Origin: Deltaproteobacteria bacterium
Lineage (GTDB): Bacteria > Desulfobacterota > Desulfobulbia > Desulfobulbales > Desulfurivibrionaceae
Direction of reading: 5' to 3'
DNA: 63,137 nt
Assembly: GCA_013349285.1 (NCBI GenBank)
Contig: DUZU01000014.1
Span: forward strand, 1-63,137
In this document: positions 1 through 9,010 of the stretch, in pieces
Layout: each line of letters opens with the position of its first letter
How positions within the stretch are numbered: position 1 is the stretch's first letter
Made by a program: the position numbers and the translations under genes
Notes under the pieces: generated by a model
Told to the model about the DNA's origin: nothing
What the model saw: the letters and a program-made list of their open reading frames with translations, nothing else
The model's database searches: none

Positions 1-39
1 AAAAAAAGGCTGCCCGCAAAAGCTGGGCAGCCTTTTTTT
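1..39 (-). terminator. Rho-independent terminator of the OmpA-like gene
   Basis: An 8-bp perfect GC-rich stem (GGCTGCCC at 8-15, GGGCAGCC at 25-32) with a 9-nt loop is flanked by seven A on the left and seven T on the right. It can therefore end transcription in both directions. The gene that ends at 78 on the minus strand is its obvious user. Confidence 0.9.
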
Positions 40-77
40 ATCAAATTATCAGCATGAATCACCAACTCGACAATTCA

Positions 78-968
78 TTATTTCAGGCGTTTAAACTCAA
101 CCCTCCTGTTCATGTTACGATTGGCCGACGAATCATTGGGCATAACCGGACGACTATCCCCGTAGGCGGCGACCTGTAACCGCTCAGGATTGATATTGAA
201 ATTATCAACCAAATAATCCTTAACCGCCTGGGCTCGGCCGCGAGACATCTCCATATTCGCTTTCGAATTGCCGCCGGCATCGGTATGGCCGCCGATCTCA
301 AAATGCGCGTCCGCCAGAGCCGGGCTCAACAGAGCCCTGCCCACCACCAAACTCAACTGATCTTTAGCATCATCGCTGAGTTCCGCCGATTCATCGGGAA
401 AAATAATCAACATCCTGAGCAAGGGGCCTTCCACCGAACCGATGGCGTTCTCGGCAGGGGTCTTACTGTTCTTCATAACATTAACAAAATCATTGGCCTT
501 GATCGCGCCACCGGACTGGGCCTTCAGTTTAATCTGCGCCAATTCCAGGGAACGGGCGGTGCGTTTGTCTTTACCGTCAAGCGCAAGTCCCTTTTCATAG
601 GCGGCAACAGCTGAATCGACATTACCGAGCACCATATAAATATCACCCATCCCGCTAAACGCATCGGCATAATTTTTATCAAGTTCCGCGGCAATAAGAT
701 AATGATTCAGAGCATCCTCATACTTACGCAAACGCTCCAAACTGTAACCATACATAAAATTGACAACCGGATCCTTGGGGCAAACTTTAATGGCTTCGAC
801 CAACAGATCTTTTCTTTTCAGGAGGTTGCGCTCACTTTTAATAGTTTGCCTGACAGCCACGCAATCCGCCGCCTGGGAAAAGGAAGGTAAACACATCCCA
901 AAAACAAGCAGACCGGCCAGCAGGCAACCATCACAACTCCGAGGGATAATTCTTTTTTTACGCAACAT
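78..968 (-). CDS. TPR and OmpA-family envelope protein
   Basis: The 296-residue product starts with a signal peptide (basic start MLRKKR, hydrophobic stretch at about 15-30, likely cleavage after SQA). TPR-like helices occupy about residues 40-140. A C-terminal OmpA/MotB peptidoglycan-binding domain covers about 180-296, with the family features GGHTD, SRGRAQAV and NRRVEF. It should sit in the periplasm or outer membrane and grip peptidoglycan. The start lies only 6 bp after the stop of the haem-motif sensor gene, so the two are probably translationally coupled. A terminator follows. What the TPR part binds is not visible. Confidence 0.85.
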   Translation of the reverse strand: MLRKKRIIPRSCDGCLLAGLLVFGMCLPSFSQAADCVAVRQTIKSERNLLKRKDLLVEAIKVCPKDPVVNFMYGYSLERLRKYEDALNHYLIAAELDKNYADAFSGMGDIYMVLGNVDSAVAAYEKGLALDGKDKRTARSLELAQIKLKAQSGGAIKANDFVNVMKNSKTPAENAIGSVEGPLLRMLIIFPDESAELSDDAKDQLSLVVGRALLSPALADAHFEIGGHTDAGGNSKANMEMSRGRAQAVKDYLVDNFNINPERLQVAAYGDSRPVMPNDSSANRNMNRRVEFKRLK

Positions 969-974
969 AAGTTT

Positions 975-1844
975 TTACCGTTTCAGAATCCTAACCATAC
1001 TCATCCGTAACCGCTCAATAGCGTTAGCCAAGGCCCCGATTTCATCATTTTGCTTGACCCCGACCGGCTCTTCGAGATTTCTCCCCATGCTGATATCCTC
1101 GGCTTTGACGCTCAAACTGACCAAAGGATTAACCACAAATCGATCCATGAATACCCACAAACCGATCAGCGCCACCAACAGACAGCCGGAACCGATCATG
1201 TAAAGGACAATGGCGGTCTTCTTGGCGGCGACCAGCGCCTCCTGCACCGACACATAGACAACATAGGCGGCAACCGTATCGCCGACCTTCCAATTATAAC
1301 CGTTTTCCGTGCCGTAAATCTCGATCTGATCCTTAGGCGCATCGGCGACATCGCCATGGCAGCGCAGACAACCCTTACCCTCGACCTTGATGGGCTTGGC
1401 CAAATAGAAAAAGGTTTCGCCGTTGCGCTCCATGGTCCCCTCGTAATCCTTCAACGCGGGATTGGCCCGAAACATGTCAACCAACTCCAGCTCCTGGCTA
1501 TTGGCTTTGTTGGGTGGATAAAGGGGGTCAACCGTTGCCTGCTTGAAATCATAGCCGACCAGATTTTTCTTGAAAATATCAAAGGTTCCGCGAGTCAAAA
1601 CAAAACCGGACATCAATTCCGGATAAAAACGATCTTTTTCAAAAACCTCCATAATCAGAGGCCGTTGATGTTTAACATAAAACTCACGGTTGGCGAGGAT
1701 ATAGCTAAAGATAAGATGCCCTTTACTCTTTGCTTCGGTCATGGCATTTTGCACACTGAACTTATAGCTTGCAATACCGATCATCAAGGTCGCCAACCCG
1801 AAAATAATAGCCATAATCACAATAAAACGTGAACGAATCCCCAT
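975..1844 (-). CDS. Tll0287-like (DUF3365) haem-motif membrane sensor ending in HAMP
   Basis: The 289-residue protein has a TM helix at about 7-27, a periplasmic domain of the DUF3365/Tll0287 type with a CxxCH haem-attachment motif (C159, C162, H163), a second TM at about 213-235 and a HAMP domain to the end. Nothing follows HAMP: there is no kinase, cyclase or chemotaxis signalling domain. The start is supported by a strong GGAGGGGGAG site directly before the ATG. It lies between a soluble histidine kinase gene (upstream in transcription) and the OmpA-like gene. By inference it senses a redox state or a small ligand through covalent haem and passes the signal to a partner. Confidence 0.8.
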   Translation of the reverse strand: MGIRSRFIVIMAIIFGLATLMIGIASYKFSVQNAMTEAKSKGHLIFSYILANREFYVKHQRPLIMEVFEKDRFYPELMSGFVLTRGTFDIFKKNLVGYDFKQATVDPLYPPNKANSQELELVDMFRANPALKDYEGTMERNGETFFYLAKPIKVEGKGCLRCHGDVADAPKDQIEIYGTENGYNWKVGDTVAAYVVYVSVQEALVAAKKTAIVLYMIGSGCLLVALIGLWVFMDRFVVNPLVSLSVKAEDISMGRNLEEPVGVKQNDEIGALANAIERLRMSMVRILKR

Positions 1845-1984
1845 CTCCCCCTCCTGGAAATCTTGTTAATAACGTACTATACACTTTAAAGATAAACTTA
1901 AAGCCGGCGGGAATGCCCGCCTAATGCAATATAACTGAATAAACCAAGTTTGCCCCAAAACAGCAAACCAAAAAAACACACAAG

Positions 1985-3097
1985 TTAACTGCTGCCTCTT
2001 TGCAAATTCAATTCCCCGTGGGGCATGGAAATGATGAAGGTTGTCCCATGCCCCTTGCGGCTGCTCATTTCAATTCCGCAATTCATTTGGGCCAGCATCT
2101 TTTTGGAGATAACCAACCCCAAGCCGGTACCGTGCGGCTTGGTCGTAAAAAATGGTTTAAAAGCATCTCTAATTAAATCTTCCGCCATTCCGCATCCATT
2201 ATCGATTATGGAAAGCATGATCGTATCATCACGGCGCTCACTGCGGATCGTCAGTTGCGGCAGGGGTTGTTCCGCCATGGCATCGATGGCGTTGGCAAAG
2301 AGGTTCATTACTACATGCTGCAAGGCCCGGGAATCAATCCTGGCATACTGGGCCTCGGGAGACAACTCAATATTGACCTCAACATTTTTGCTGCGGATAT
2401 CAGCGCCGAGCAGATGCATGAGATTTTCAAAAAAGATCCTCAGGTCAACATCACTGGTCTTGGGAACCTCAAACATACTGAAATTCTTGAACGACTTGAG
2501 CAAGGTCTCCATCTTGGTTATTTCCCCGGAAATACGGGTAAAATAAACATCTGTTTCCTCGGGAGAATATTTATTGATATTATTCTGCAGGACCGTGATT
2601 GCCATCTTGATCGAGTTAAGGGGGTTGCCGATTTCATGGCGGATGCCGGAAAAAAGGCAGCTGATATTGTTCATCATCTCCGCAGCCTCATCCATGGCCG
2701 CCAGCCGATGCCGATCGGTAATATCCTGAATAAATACGGAAATATATCTATCATCATCAGGCAAGCGGTAAACCGTATAGCCGAGCACCCGATGTTCGTG
2801 GCGGATTATCGTTTGCCGACTCTTGGTCCGGCCCGGTTTTTTCAAACTTTCCAGATCACTGCAGAGCATGAGACAGAGGTCGTCATAATCAGGGTTGTCA
2901 TCCAAAACGCTTAAGATTTTAACCGCATGATTATTTTTGAAAAAAACTTTTTTATCGATGGTATCAAGAATAATAAGCCCGGTATCGATATTTCGCAGAA
3001 CATCGGTAAAGATACATGGCTCCGTACAGAAATTGACCACATGGTTATCAGCGGCTGTCTCCATGAATCCCATCATTTTTCTCAAATTCATTAACAT
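1985..3097 (-). CDS. Soluble PAS-domain sensor histidine kinase
   Basis: The 370-residue kinase has no TM segment. A PAS-like domain spans about 30-130. The HisKA H-box reads RHEIGNPLNS with phospho-acceptor H154. The HATPase_c domain carries the N box (NLFANAIDAM), G1 (DNGCGM) and G2 (GTGLGLVI). There is no receiver, and no response regulator gene is next to it. It is the first gene of the leftward cassette with the HAMP-ending haem sensor, 140 bp downstream. This suggests that the two form a split sensor kinase, which is inference. Confidence 0.88.
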   Translation of the reverse strand: MLMNLRKMMGFMETAADNHVVNFCTEPCIFTDVLRNIDTGLIILDTIDKKVFFKNNHAVKILSVLDDNPDYDDLCLMLCSDLESLKKPGRTKSRQTIIRHEHRVLGYTVYRLPDDDRYISVFIQDITDRHRLAAMDEAAEMMNNISCLFSGIRHEIGNPLNSIKMAITVLQNNINKYSPEETDVYFTRISGEITKMETLLKSFKNFSMFEVPKTSDVDLRIFFENLMHLLGADIRSKNVEVNIELSPEAQYARIDSRALQHVVMNLFANAIDAMAEQPLPQLTIRSERRDDTIMLSIIDNGCGMAEDLIRDAFKPFFTTKPHGTGLGLVISKKMLAQMNCGIEMSSRKGHGTTFIISMPHGELNLQRGSS

Positions 3098-3551
3098 TGC
3101 ATAACTATTCCGAAAAACAACCAGTTACAAACACAACCCAGTTATTTTCAATTAAAATTGAAGTCATAAAATAAAACAAATTTATGTTTTTTTATTTCCC
3201 TAAAAAGACGTCCCTAACTTTTAAATTACAATCTACTATGTACTAACAATCCATCCCTGACACAAGTGAGGACTATTTTTTTTGAAAAAAAATTCATCGT
3301 GAGCCATGTTTTCAATCCCAGCCAATCCAGGGGTATAATTATGAAAATTTAGGCGAATAATCTCTTCGCCAATCCATCGCCGTCTTAACTTGCCAAGTAT
3401 GTTACGGCGTTGTCCCGGCTTAAAATCAAAAATGCCCACTCCTTTTCCAACTCTTTCTTTTCTTGCTCTTTTCCTGTAAATTTCCAAGAGAAAGCAATAA
3501 GCACCAGATACTTGTTATCATCACCACTAAAGTTTACCAGGAGAAACGGCC
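3098..3551. other. Intergenic region, AT-rich on the left, no gene seen
   Basis: This 454-bp gap separates the leftward kinase cassette from the rightward 553-residue gene. The left 200 bp are AT-rich and probably hold the kinase promoter. The short minus-strand frame at 3236-3487 has a composition and product unlike a real protein. I see no RNA gene or recognisable riboswitch. Confidence 0.5.
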
Positions 3552-5213
3552 ATGCCATTGCGGACCTGCGTACACCCGTCAGGGCGCTTTGTTTACGGAC
3601 TACACCAACCAGGCTATCAAGTAACCAACCTCCGCGAACAAGACCAGCTCTCGGAACTGGGTACGCTTGACGGCAACAAACCCCACGGCAACGCCCGCAA
3701 TTTTCCGCAGACCGACGTCGAAGTGGAACAGGCCGACTGGATCTATGAAATCCCCAACCCCTTCCCCTTCCGGGGCACTACTTTTATCAGCAAATCATGG
3801 GCCGCTGCCAAGGCGGGGCACCCTGCAAAAATCTGCATACCCGCCCCGCCTGCTACTTCCATGCACCAAAGCCTTAAACACTTAAGCGCCGACCAGTCGC
3901 CAGCCGAGATAAAAAAAGCTTTTCAGGCCTTGCCGGAAGCAGTGCTGGTTACCCTGGCCGCCACCTCGACCGATCCCCGCGATCTTATCCTGCTCGCCGA
4001 ATTAAGCTGCCAATTCAGCTATGACGAAAATGGCCGGCCGATGGGCTTGCAATACCAACGGGCCAATGGCGGCAAAATAAAGCCGATCATCACCAATGAG
4101 CAGATATTTGAAACCGTGGTCAACAATATCCACCTGCCGGACAACTATAAAGAGATCATGGTGCTGCGGCCCGGGGTTCAGGGCGACAGCGAAATCGTCG
4201 GCGATTATTGCCAAGACGCCGGCCAAAGCCATATCTTCGAGTATCTGCGCCGCAACAGTTATATCCCCTGGGGCCATTACGCCGCCAACATGGCAAATGA
4301 TGCTATCCGCTACCAAACCCGTGATCTCACCTGCAACGACATCCACGGCCTGCGCCACCTCTATTATCAACGCACCTTTATCCGGCTGGCCGCGCTGCTA
4401 AAGCTGCCCCTGCCGGCAGGCCGAAAACAAATATCCGTGGCCGAGCTTGAACAATTACGGCTCGAGATCGCCGCGGCGATCTCAAACAGCGATCCGCAAC
4501 AACTGACCTTCAACGCCACCCTCTGGGGCTGGAACTTCGGCTTTGATTATGCGGCGAGCGGCTATCGCCTCCACGCCTCCCATCAACAGATCCACCAGCA
4601 GTTCGCCATGCTGCCGGCCACAGTGCCCGCCTGGCATGACGGCGAACAGGCGGCCGCGGAAGCAATCCCCGCCTATGGTTGCGGAGATCTGATCGCTGAC
4701 TTCTGCCTTGACTACAAAAAAGAAACCGGCAAGGATTTTTTCCCGGCTTATCTTGCGGCCATCCGCAATAACCGCCGGATGGATAACCAGCAAAACCTGG
4801 AAGCCGACCTGATCGTTTACGAAGATGAACAGGCCATGATCGTTGTGCCCAAAGCCCAAACCTCGCAGTGGGAGCTCCACATCATGCCTACCAAGCCGGT
4901 GGGCAACATCATTGAGGCGGACACCGCAACCCGCGCTTCTATCGACACCGCCCTGCTCATTGCCCAACAGATTCTGGCCGAGATGGGCGCCCGGCTGGTC
5001 ACCAGCATTGAGTATGCCAAACGGCTGGGGCAACCCGATTCCGGCCAGCACCTGATCTATGCCCTGTTGCCCAAACTGCCATACTCCATGGGCGCTTTCA
5101 GCGAGGCCCAGCTGCGGTGGATCAACGGCCATTTCCCGGAAGATTTTGCCGCGGCCTGCCGCCGGCATCTGCCGCAGGTCCTAAGGCGAATTGGCATTAT
5201 TTTCAAACAATAA
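3552..5213 (+). CDS. Unrecognised 553-residue protein, possibly HIT/GalT-like
   Basis: The start has a good ribosome site (AGGAGA, 8 nt before ATG). There is no signal peptide or TM segment, so it should be cytosolic. I cannot name the family. Two stretches resemble the GalT/Ap4A-phosphorylase branch of the HIT superfamily: NFGFDYAASGYRLHASHQ followed by QIHQQ (His-rich active-site-like segment, about residues 323-345), and ELHIMPTKPVGN at about 440. The exact H-x-H-x-H triad is absent. It stands alone, 167 bp before trpB. A nucleotidyl-transfer or phosphorylase role is a guess. Confidence 0.6.
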   Translation: MPLRTCVHPSGRFVYGLHQPGYQVTNLREQDQLSELGTLDGNKPHGNARNFPQTDVEVEQADWIYEIPNPFPFRGTTFISKSWAAAKAGHPAKICIPAPPATSMHQSLKHLSADQSPAEIKKAFQALPEAVLVTLAATSTDPRDLILLAELSCQFSYDENGRPMGLQYQRANGGKIKPIITNEQIFETVVNNIHLPDNYKEIMVLRPGVQGDSEIVGDYCQDAGQSHIFEYLRRNSYIPWGHYAANMANDAIRYQTRDLTCNDIHGLRHLYYQRTFIRLAALLKLPLPAGRKQISVAELEQLRLEIAAAISNSDPQQLTFNATLWGWNFGFDYAASGYRLHASHQQIHQQFAMLPATVPAWHDGEQAAAEAIPAYGCGDLIADFCLDYKKETGKDFFPAYLAAIRNNRRMDNQQNLEADLIVYEDEQAMIVVPKAQTSQWELHIMPTKPVGNIIEADTATRASIDTALLIAQQILAEMGARLVTSIEYAKRLGQPDSGQHLIYALLPKLPYSMGAFSEAQLRWINGHFPEDFAAACRRHLPQVLRRIGIIFKQ

Positions 5214-5380
5214 CAAAAAGTTACCAACGGCCAACACCGAAAAAAGAATCAAACGCCGCCGCCTTTTACAAAAAATAAGCAACCTGCACTTGTGCAAAGC
5301 CCCCAAGATGGGTATTTTATCTTTTTTTACGAAATACCGGCGGCATGACCGTCTTTTTCCCATAAATTAAGGAAGTATCA

Positions 5381-6610
5381 ATGAACAAACCTGGCTATTT
5401 CGGACAATGGGGCGGCGCCTTTATTCCCGAGGTTCTCTATGAGACCTTCAAAGAATTGCGGGAGATTTTTGAAAAAGCCCAACAGGATCCGGCCTTCTGG
5501 CAGGAATATGCCAACCTGATGTCCTCCTACTCCTGCAGGCCCACCCCCCTGACCCATGCCGAAAATCTAAGCCGCCATTTCGGCGGGGCACAGATCTATA
5601 TCAAACGTGAAGATCTTAACCACACCGGCGCCCATAAGGCCAATAACGTCATGGGCCAGGGCTTGCTGGTTAAAAAGATGGGCAAAAAACGGGTAATCGC
5701 CGAAACCGGTGCCGGCCAGCACGGGGTGGCCACCGCCACCATGGCCGCTAAATTCGGCTTTGACTGCACCATCTATATGGGGGAAGAGGATGTCCATCGC
5801 CAGCGGCCCAATGTGTTCTGGATGGAGAAACTGGGCGCCACCGTGGTTCCGGTAACCACCGGCTCCAAAACCTTGAAGGATGCGATCAACGAAGCTTTCC
5901 GCGACTGGGTCGCCAACATGGACACCACCCATTATGTGATGGGCACCGTCTGCGGCCCCCACCCCTTTCCGGCCATGGTGGCCTGGTTCCAGTCGATTAT
6001 CGGCCTGGAGGCGCGCGAGCAGATCATGACCGCCTTCGGCCGGATGCCGAGCCGGGTTTATGCCTGTGTCGGCGGCGGCTCGAACGCCATGGGGATCTTC
6101 CAGGGTTTTCTTGATGACGGGGAAGTGGAACTGATCGGGGTCGAGGCCGGCGGCAAAGGGATCAATACCGGCCAGCATGCGGCCCGCCTGGCCAGCAAAG
6201 ATGCCTCCCCCGGCGTGGCCCAGGGCTATAAGACCATGTTTCTCCAGGATAACGACGGCCAGATGCTCGACACCCATTCAGTGGCGGCCGGGCTCGACTA
6301 TATCGGCGTATCGCCGCTGCTCACCGACTTGTGGGAAAAGGGCCGGGTCCGCTTCGAAGCGGCCACCGACCAGGAGGTAATGGCGGCGCTGGATCTTACC
6401 ATCAAAAAGGAAGGCATCATCCCCGCCCTGGAATCGACCCACGCCTTTGTCCAGGCCTTTAAGGAAGCAGGCAGCTTACCCGCCGATCAGGCCATCATCA
6501 TCAACCAATCAGGCCGGGGCGACAAGGACATTTTCACCATTGCCCATGCCTTTAACGATCCTTCCTGGAAAGAATTTATCAGGAGCAAAGGGGAAGAGTA
6601 TGCTTCTTAA
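5381..6610 (+). CDS. trpB: Tryptophan synthase beta chain
   Basis: The 409-residue product makes L-tryptophan from indole and L-serine with PLP. The PLP lysine lies in NHTGAHKANN and the phosphate-binding loop is GGGSNAMG. Length is normal for the main TrpB1 type and the N-terminus (GYFGQWGGAFIPE) is typical. AAGGAAG precedes the ATG. Its last 11 bp overlap trpA, so the two subunits are translationally coupled. No other trp biosynthesis genes are in the window and I found no leader peptide or attenuator in the 167 bp upstream. Confidence 0.97.
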   Translation: MNKPGYFGQWGGAFIPEVLYETFKELREIFEKAQQDPAFWQEYANLMSSYSCRPTPLTHAENLSRHFGGAQIYIKREDLNHTGAHKANNVMGQGLLVKKMGKKRVIAETGAGQHGVATATMAAKFGFDCTIYMGEEDVHRQRPNVFWMEKLGATVVPVTTGSKTLKDAINEAFRDWVANMDTTHYVMGTVCGPHPFPAMVAWFQSIIGLEAREQIMTAFGRMPSRVYACVGGGSNAMGIFQGFLDDGEVELIGVEAGGKGINTGQHAARLASKDASPGVAQGYKTMFLQDNDGQMLDTHSVAAGLDYIGVSPLLTDLWEKGRVRFEAATDQEVMAALDLTIKKEGIIPALESTHAFVQAFKEAGSLPADQAIIINQSGRGDKDIFTIAHAFNDPSWKEFIRSKGEEYAS

Positions 6611-7364
6611 TGAAAAAATTAAGGCCGCCAGGGCCAAGAAAGATATTTTATTGATGACCCACCTGGTCATCGGCTATCCCTCCCTTGACGACAACCGGAA
6701 AACCATCAAACAGATGGTGGAAAACGGGGTGGATATCATTGAGCTGCAAATCCCTTTTTCCGAACCCATGGCCGACGGTCCCATGATCATCAAGGCTAAC
6801 CAGGAGGCCATCGCCAAGGGGATCAAGGTCCGCCAATGCCTGGATTTTGCCGCCGAGATGACCTCGACCTACGATATCCCCTTTCTGTTCATGACCTACT
6901 ACAACATTCTCTATAAATACGGAGTTGCCGAGTTTTTAGCCAAAGCCAAGGAAATAGGGATCACCGGCTTTATTGTTCCGGATCTGCCCCCGGAGGAGGG
7001 GGCCGAATATCTTGGGCTGACCCATGAGTTAGGCCTTTTCCCAATTCAGATCTTTGCCCCGACCAGCAGCGATGGGCGGATGAAGACCCTGGCCGGCCAC
7101 GGCGGGGGATTTATTTACTGCGTGGCCCGGCGCGGGGTAACCGGCAGTCGGACCAACTTCGATCAGAGCTTTGACGACTACCTGGCCCGCTGCCGCAAGG
7201 CCACCGACCTGCCCCTGGCCGTCGGTTTCGGCATCAGCTGCAAGGATGACGTGGATATACTCACCGGCAAGGCCGATATTGCCGTAATCGGCACCGCGAC
7301 CATAAAACTCGTGGAAGAAAAAGGGGTGGAGGCAGTCGGCTCTTTTATTGCGGGCCTACGCTGA
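6600..7364 (+). CDS. trpA: Tryptophan synthase alpha chain
   Basis: The 254-residue TIM-barrel subunit cleaves indole-3-glycerol phosphate to indole and glyceraldehyde 3-phosphate. The catalytic pair is visible as Glu in DIIELQIPFS and Asp in PMADGP. The phosphate-site segments RRGVTGSRT and GFGIS are present. I start it at the ATG inside the trpB end because AGGGGAAGAG lies just before it and the protein then begins MLLNEKIKAARA, at the usual TrpA length. A longer reading frame upstream is only trpB in another frame. Confidence 0.95.
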   Translation: MLLNEKIKAARAKKDILLMTHLVIGYPSLDDNRKTIKQMVENGVDIIELQIPFSEPMADGPMIIKANQEAIAKGIKVRQCLDFAAEMTSTYDIPFLFMTYYNILYKYGVAEFLAKAKEIGITGFIVPDLPPEEGAEYLGLTHELGLFPIQIFAPTSSDGRMKTLAGHGGGFIYCVARRGVTGSRTNFDQSFDDYLARCRKATDLPLAVGFGISCKDDVDILTGKADIAVIGTATIKLVEEKGVEAVGSFIAGLR

Positions 7365-7518
7365 GCCAATCAGCCAACCACCCGGATAACCATATAAAAT
7401 TAAACATAAAAAAACAGGCGAAACTAACTGAAATTGCCACGGGCGGCAAATAAGGCTACAATCATAACGAAACAAAATTCGGCAAGATATTGCCAACAAG
7501 CGGACATCAGTTCTTTTC

Positions 7519-8787
7519 ATGGAAAACAAACGCCTTCTCATTATCAGCGATGATCAGGATCTGTCAACGGCCTACCGGTCTATTCTGGCGCCCAAGGCAA
7601 ATCCATCCGCCCATGCCACCTCTCCCTTCGGCCTTGAACCACAATTTACTGATCAGGGTGAACCGGGCCTGCTGTTGCTAAAAAAATCCATGGACACGGA
7701 GTTACCTTTTGCCGCTGTTTTTATCATCATCAACAATAACTCCAGCTGGGACGGCTTAAGAACAGCGACGGAAATCAGAAAAACAGATCCCAATATCGAA
7801 ATAGCCTTAATCTGCCCTGACCAGCAATTTACCACAGAACAAATAGTTAAGGCGGTCGCCCCCCCGGAAAGACTTCTTTTTTTACGCAACCCAGCCGCTC
7901 CTGACGAGTTTTTGCAACTTGCCCACTGTTTGACGAGCAAATGGTCACTTACCGCAAAAACTACCATTCTCGACAATAGCCAGACGAGGTTTCACGAACT
8001 TACCACGGCTAACCGTCAGCTTATTTGGGAAATCAATACGGACGGCAATTTCACTTACTGCTCGCCAAGCTGTGAAGCGGTTTACGGTTACAAACCGGAA
8101 GAACTGCTCGGGGAAAATATTTTTAACAGACTGGTGCCGCCCGACGAGATCAACGCGCAGCAAAAACTTTTCACGGAAACAATCTCAAGAAAAAAATCCC
8201 TCCACAATGTGCATCGAAAAATTATCAGCCGGAGCGGGAAGATCATCTATGTCGACACCACCTGTATCCCCCTGCTCAAAAACGGCAAGGTCATCGCATG
8301 TCGGGGATTGGACCGTGACGTTACAGAAATGAAAAACCTCGAATTACAGCTGGAACTAAAGACCATGGAGCTGACCGAAGTCAACAATGCTCTCAAAATT
8401 CTTCTCAAACAAAGCACCGAAGCCATTGCCGAACATGAACGCAAAATATACGACAATCTTCAACGCCTTGTTTTTCCATATTTTGATAAACTTGCAACCA
8501 AAGAGATCAACCAGGAGACAGAGCTTTATATCAATGTAATCAGGACAAATCTTGAAAAAATAACCTCAACCTTCAACCTCAAGGTTTCCTCAAAACTTTC
8601 AGGCCTCACCCCAAGGGAACTCCAGGTGGCAGAACTTATCAAACAGGGCAAATCCACCAAAGAAATGTCAACCCTTTTGGGATTATCATCCAGAACCATT
8701 GAATTTTACAGGGACAAACTGAGAGTTAAACTGAATATTAAAATGAAAAAAGTAAACCTACGCTCCCATCTCGCATCCATTTCATGA
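7519..8787 (+). CDS. LuxR-type regulator with dead receiver and PAS domain
   Basis: The 422-residue protein has a CheY-like domain at about 1-145, a PAS domain at about 155-275, a coiled coil, and a C-terminal LuxR helix-turn-helix (about 355-420; LTPRELQVAELIKQGKSTKE). In related PAS-associated receivers the phospho-site reads FVDVRMPPGWDG. Here the matching segment is FIIINNNSSWDG, so the Asp is Ile70. The Thr and Lys switch positions are also changed. By inference it binds DNA and responds through PAS, or through phosphorylation-independent contacts. It is a single gene with no kinase beside it. Confidence 0.85.
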   Translation: MENKRLLIISDDQDLSTAYRSILAPKANPSAHATSPFGLEPQFTDQGEPGLLLLKKSMDTELPFAAVFIIINNNSSWDGLRTATEIRKTDPNIEIALICPDQQFTTEQIVKAVAPPERLLFLRNPAAPDEFLQLAHCLTSKWSLTAKTTILDNSQTRFHELTTANRQLIWEINTDGNFTYCSPSCEAVYGYKPEELLGENIFNRLVPPDEINAQQKLFTETISRKKSLHNVHRKIISRSGKIIYVDTTCIPLLKNGKVIACRGLDRDVTEMKNLELQLELKTMELTEVNNALKILLKQSTEAIAEHERKIYDNLQRLVFPYFDKLATKEINQETELYINVIRTNLEKITSTFNLKVSSKLSGLTPRELQVAELIKQGKSTKEMSTLLGLSSRTIEFYRDKLRVKLNIKMKKVNLRSHLASIS

Positions 8788-9010
8788 GTAACCCCTCCCG
8801 ATCTTGGCCTCAACCTTCTTTCCCTCACCATCTTTGCCCTTGTTTTTTGATGCAGTAATCCGGCAATATCAGTTAAGATATAAATATTGAAATAATACTA
8901 AAACAACTGATAGATTTACCCGGCTTTTAACTCGGCAAATTAAACTCGTAAGTATGGCTTTTCGTAAAAACTGCGAGTAGAGATTATGCTAATGGAAAAA
9001 ATTTTCTACT

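Noticed and set aside
3236-3487. 83-codon minus-strand frame
   Set aside because: Unusual composition, no ribosome site, and no domain; treated as intergenic.
5214-5380. trp attenuator or leader peptide
   Set aside because: No short frame with tandem Trp codons and no terminator/antiterminator pair upstream of trpB.
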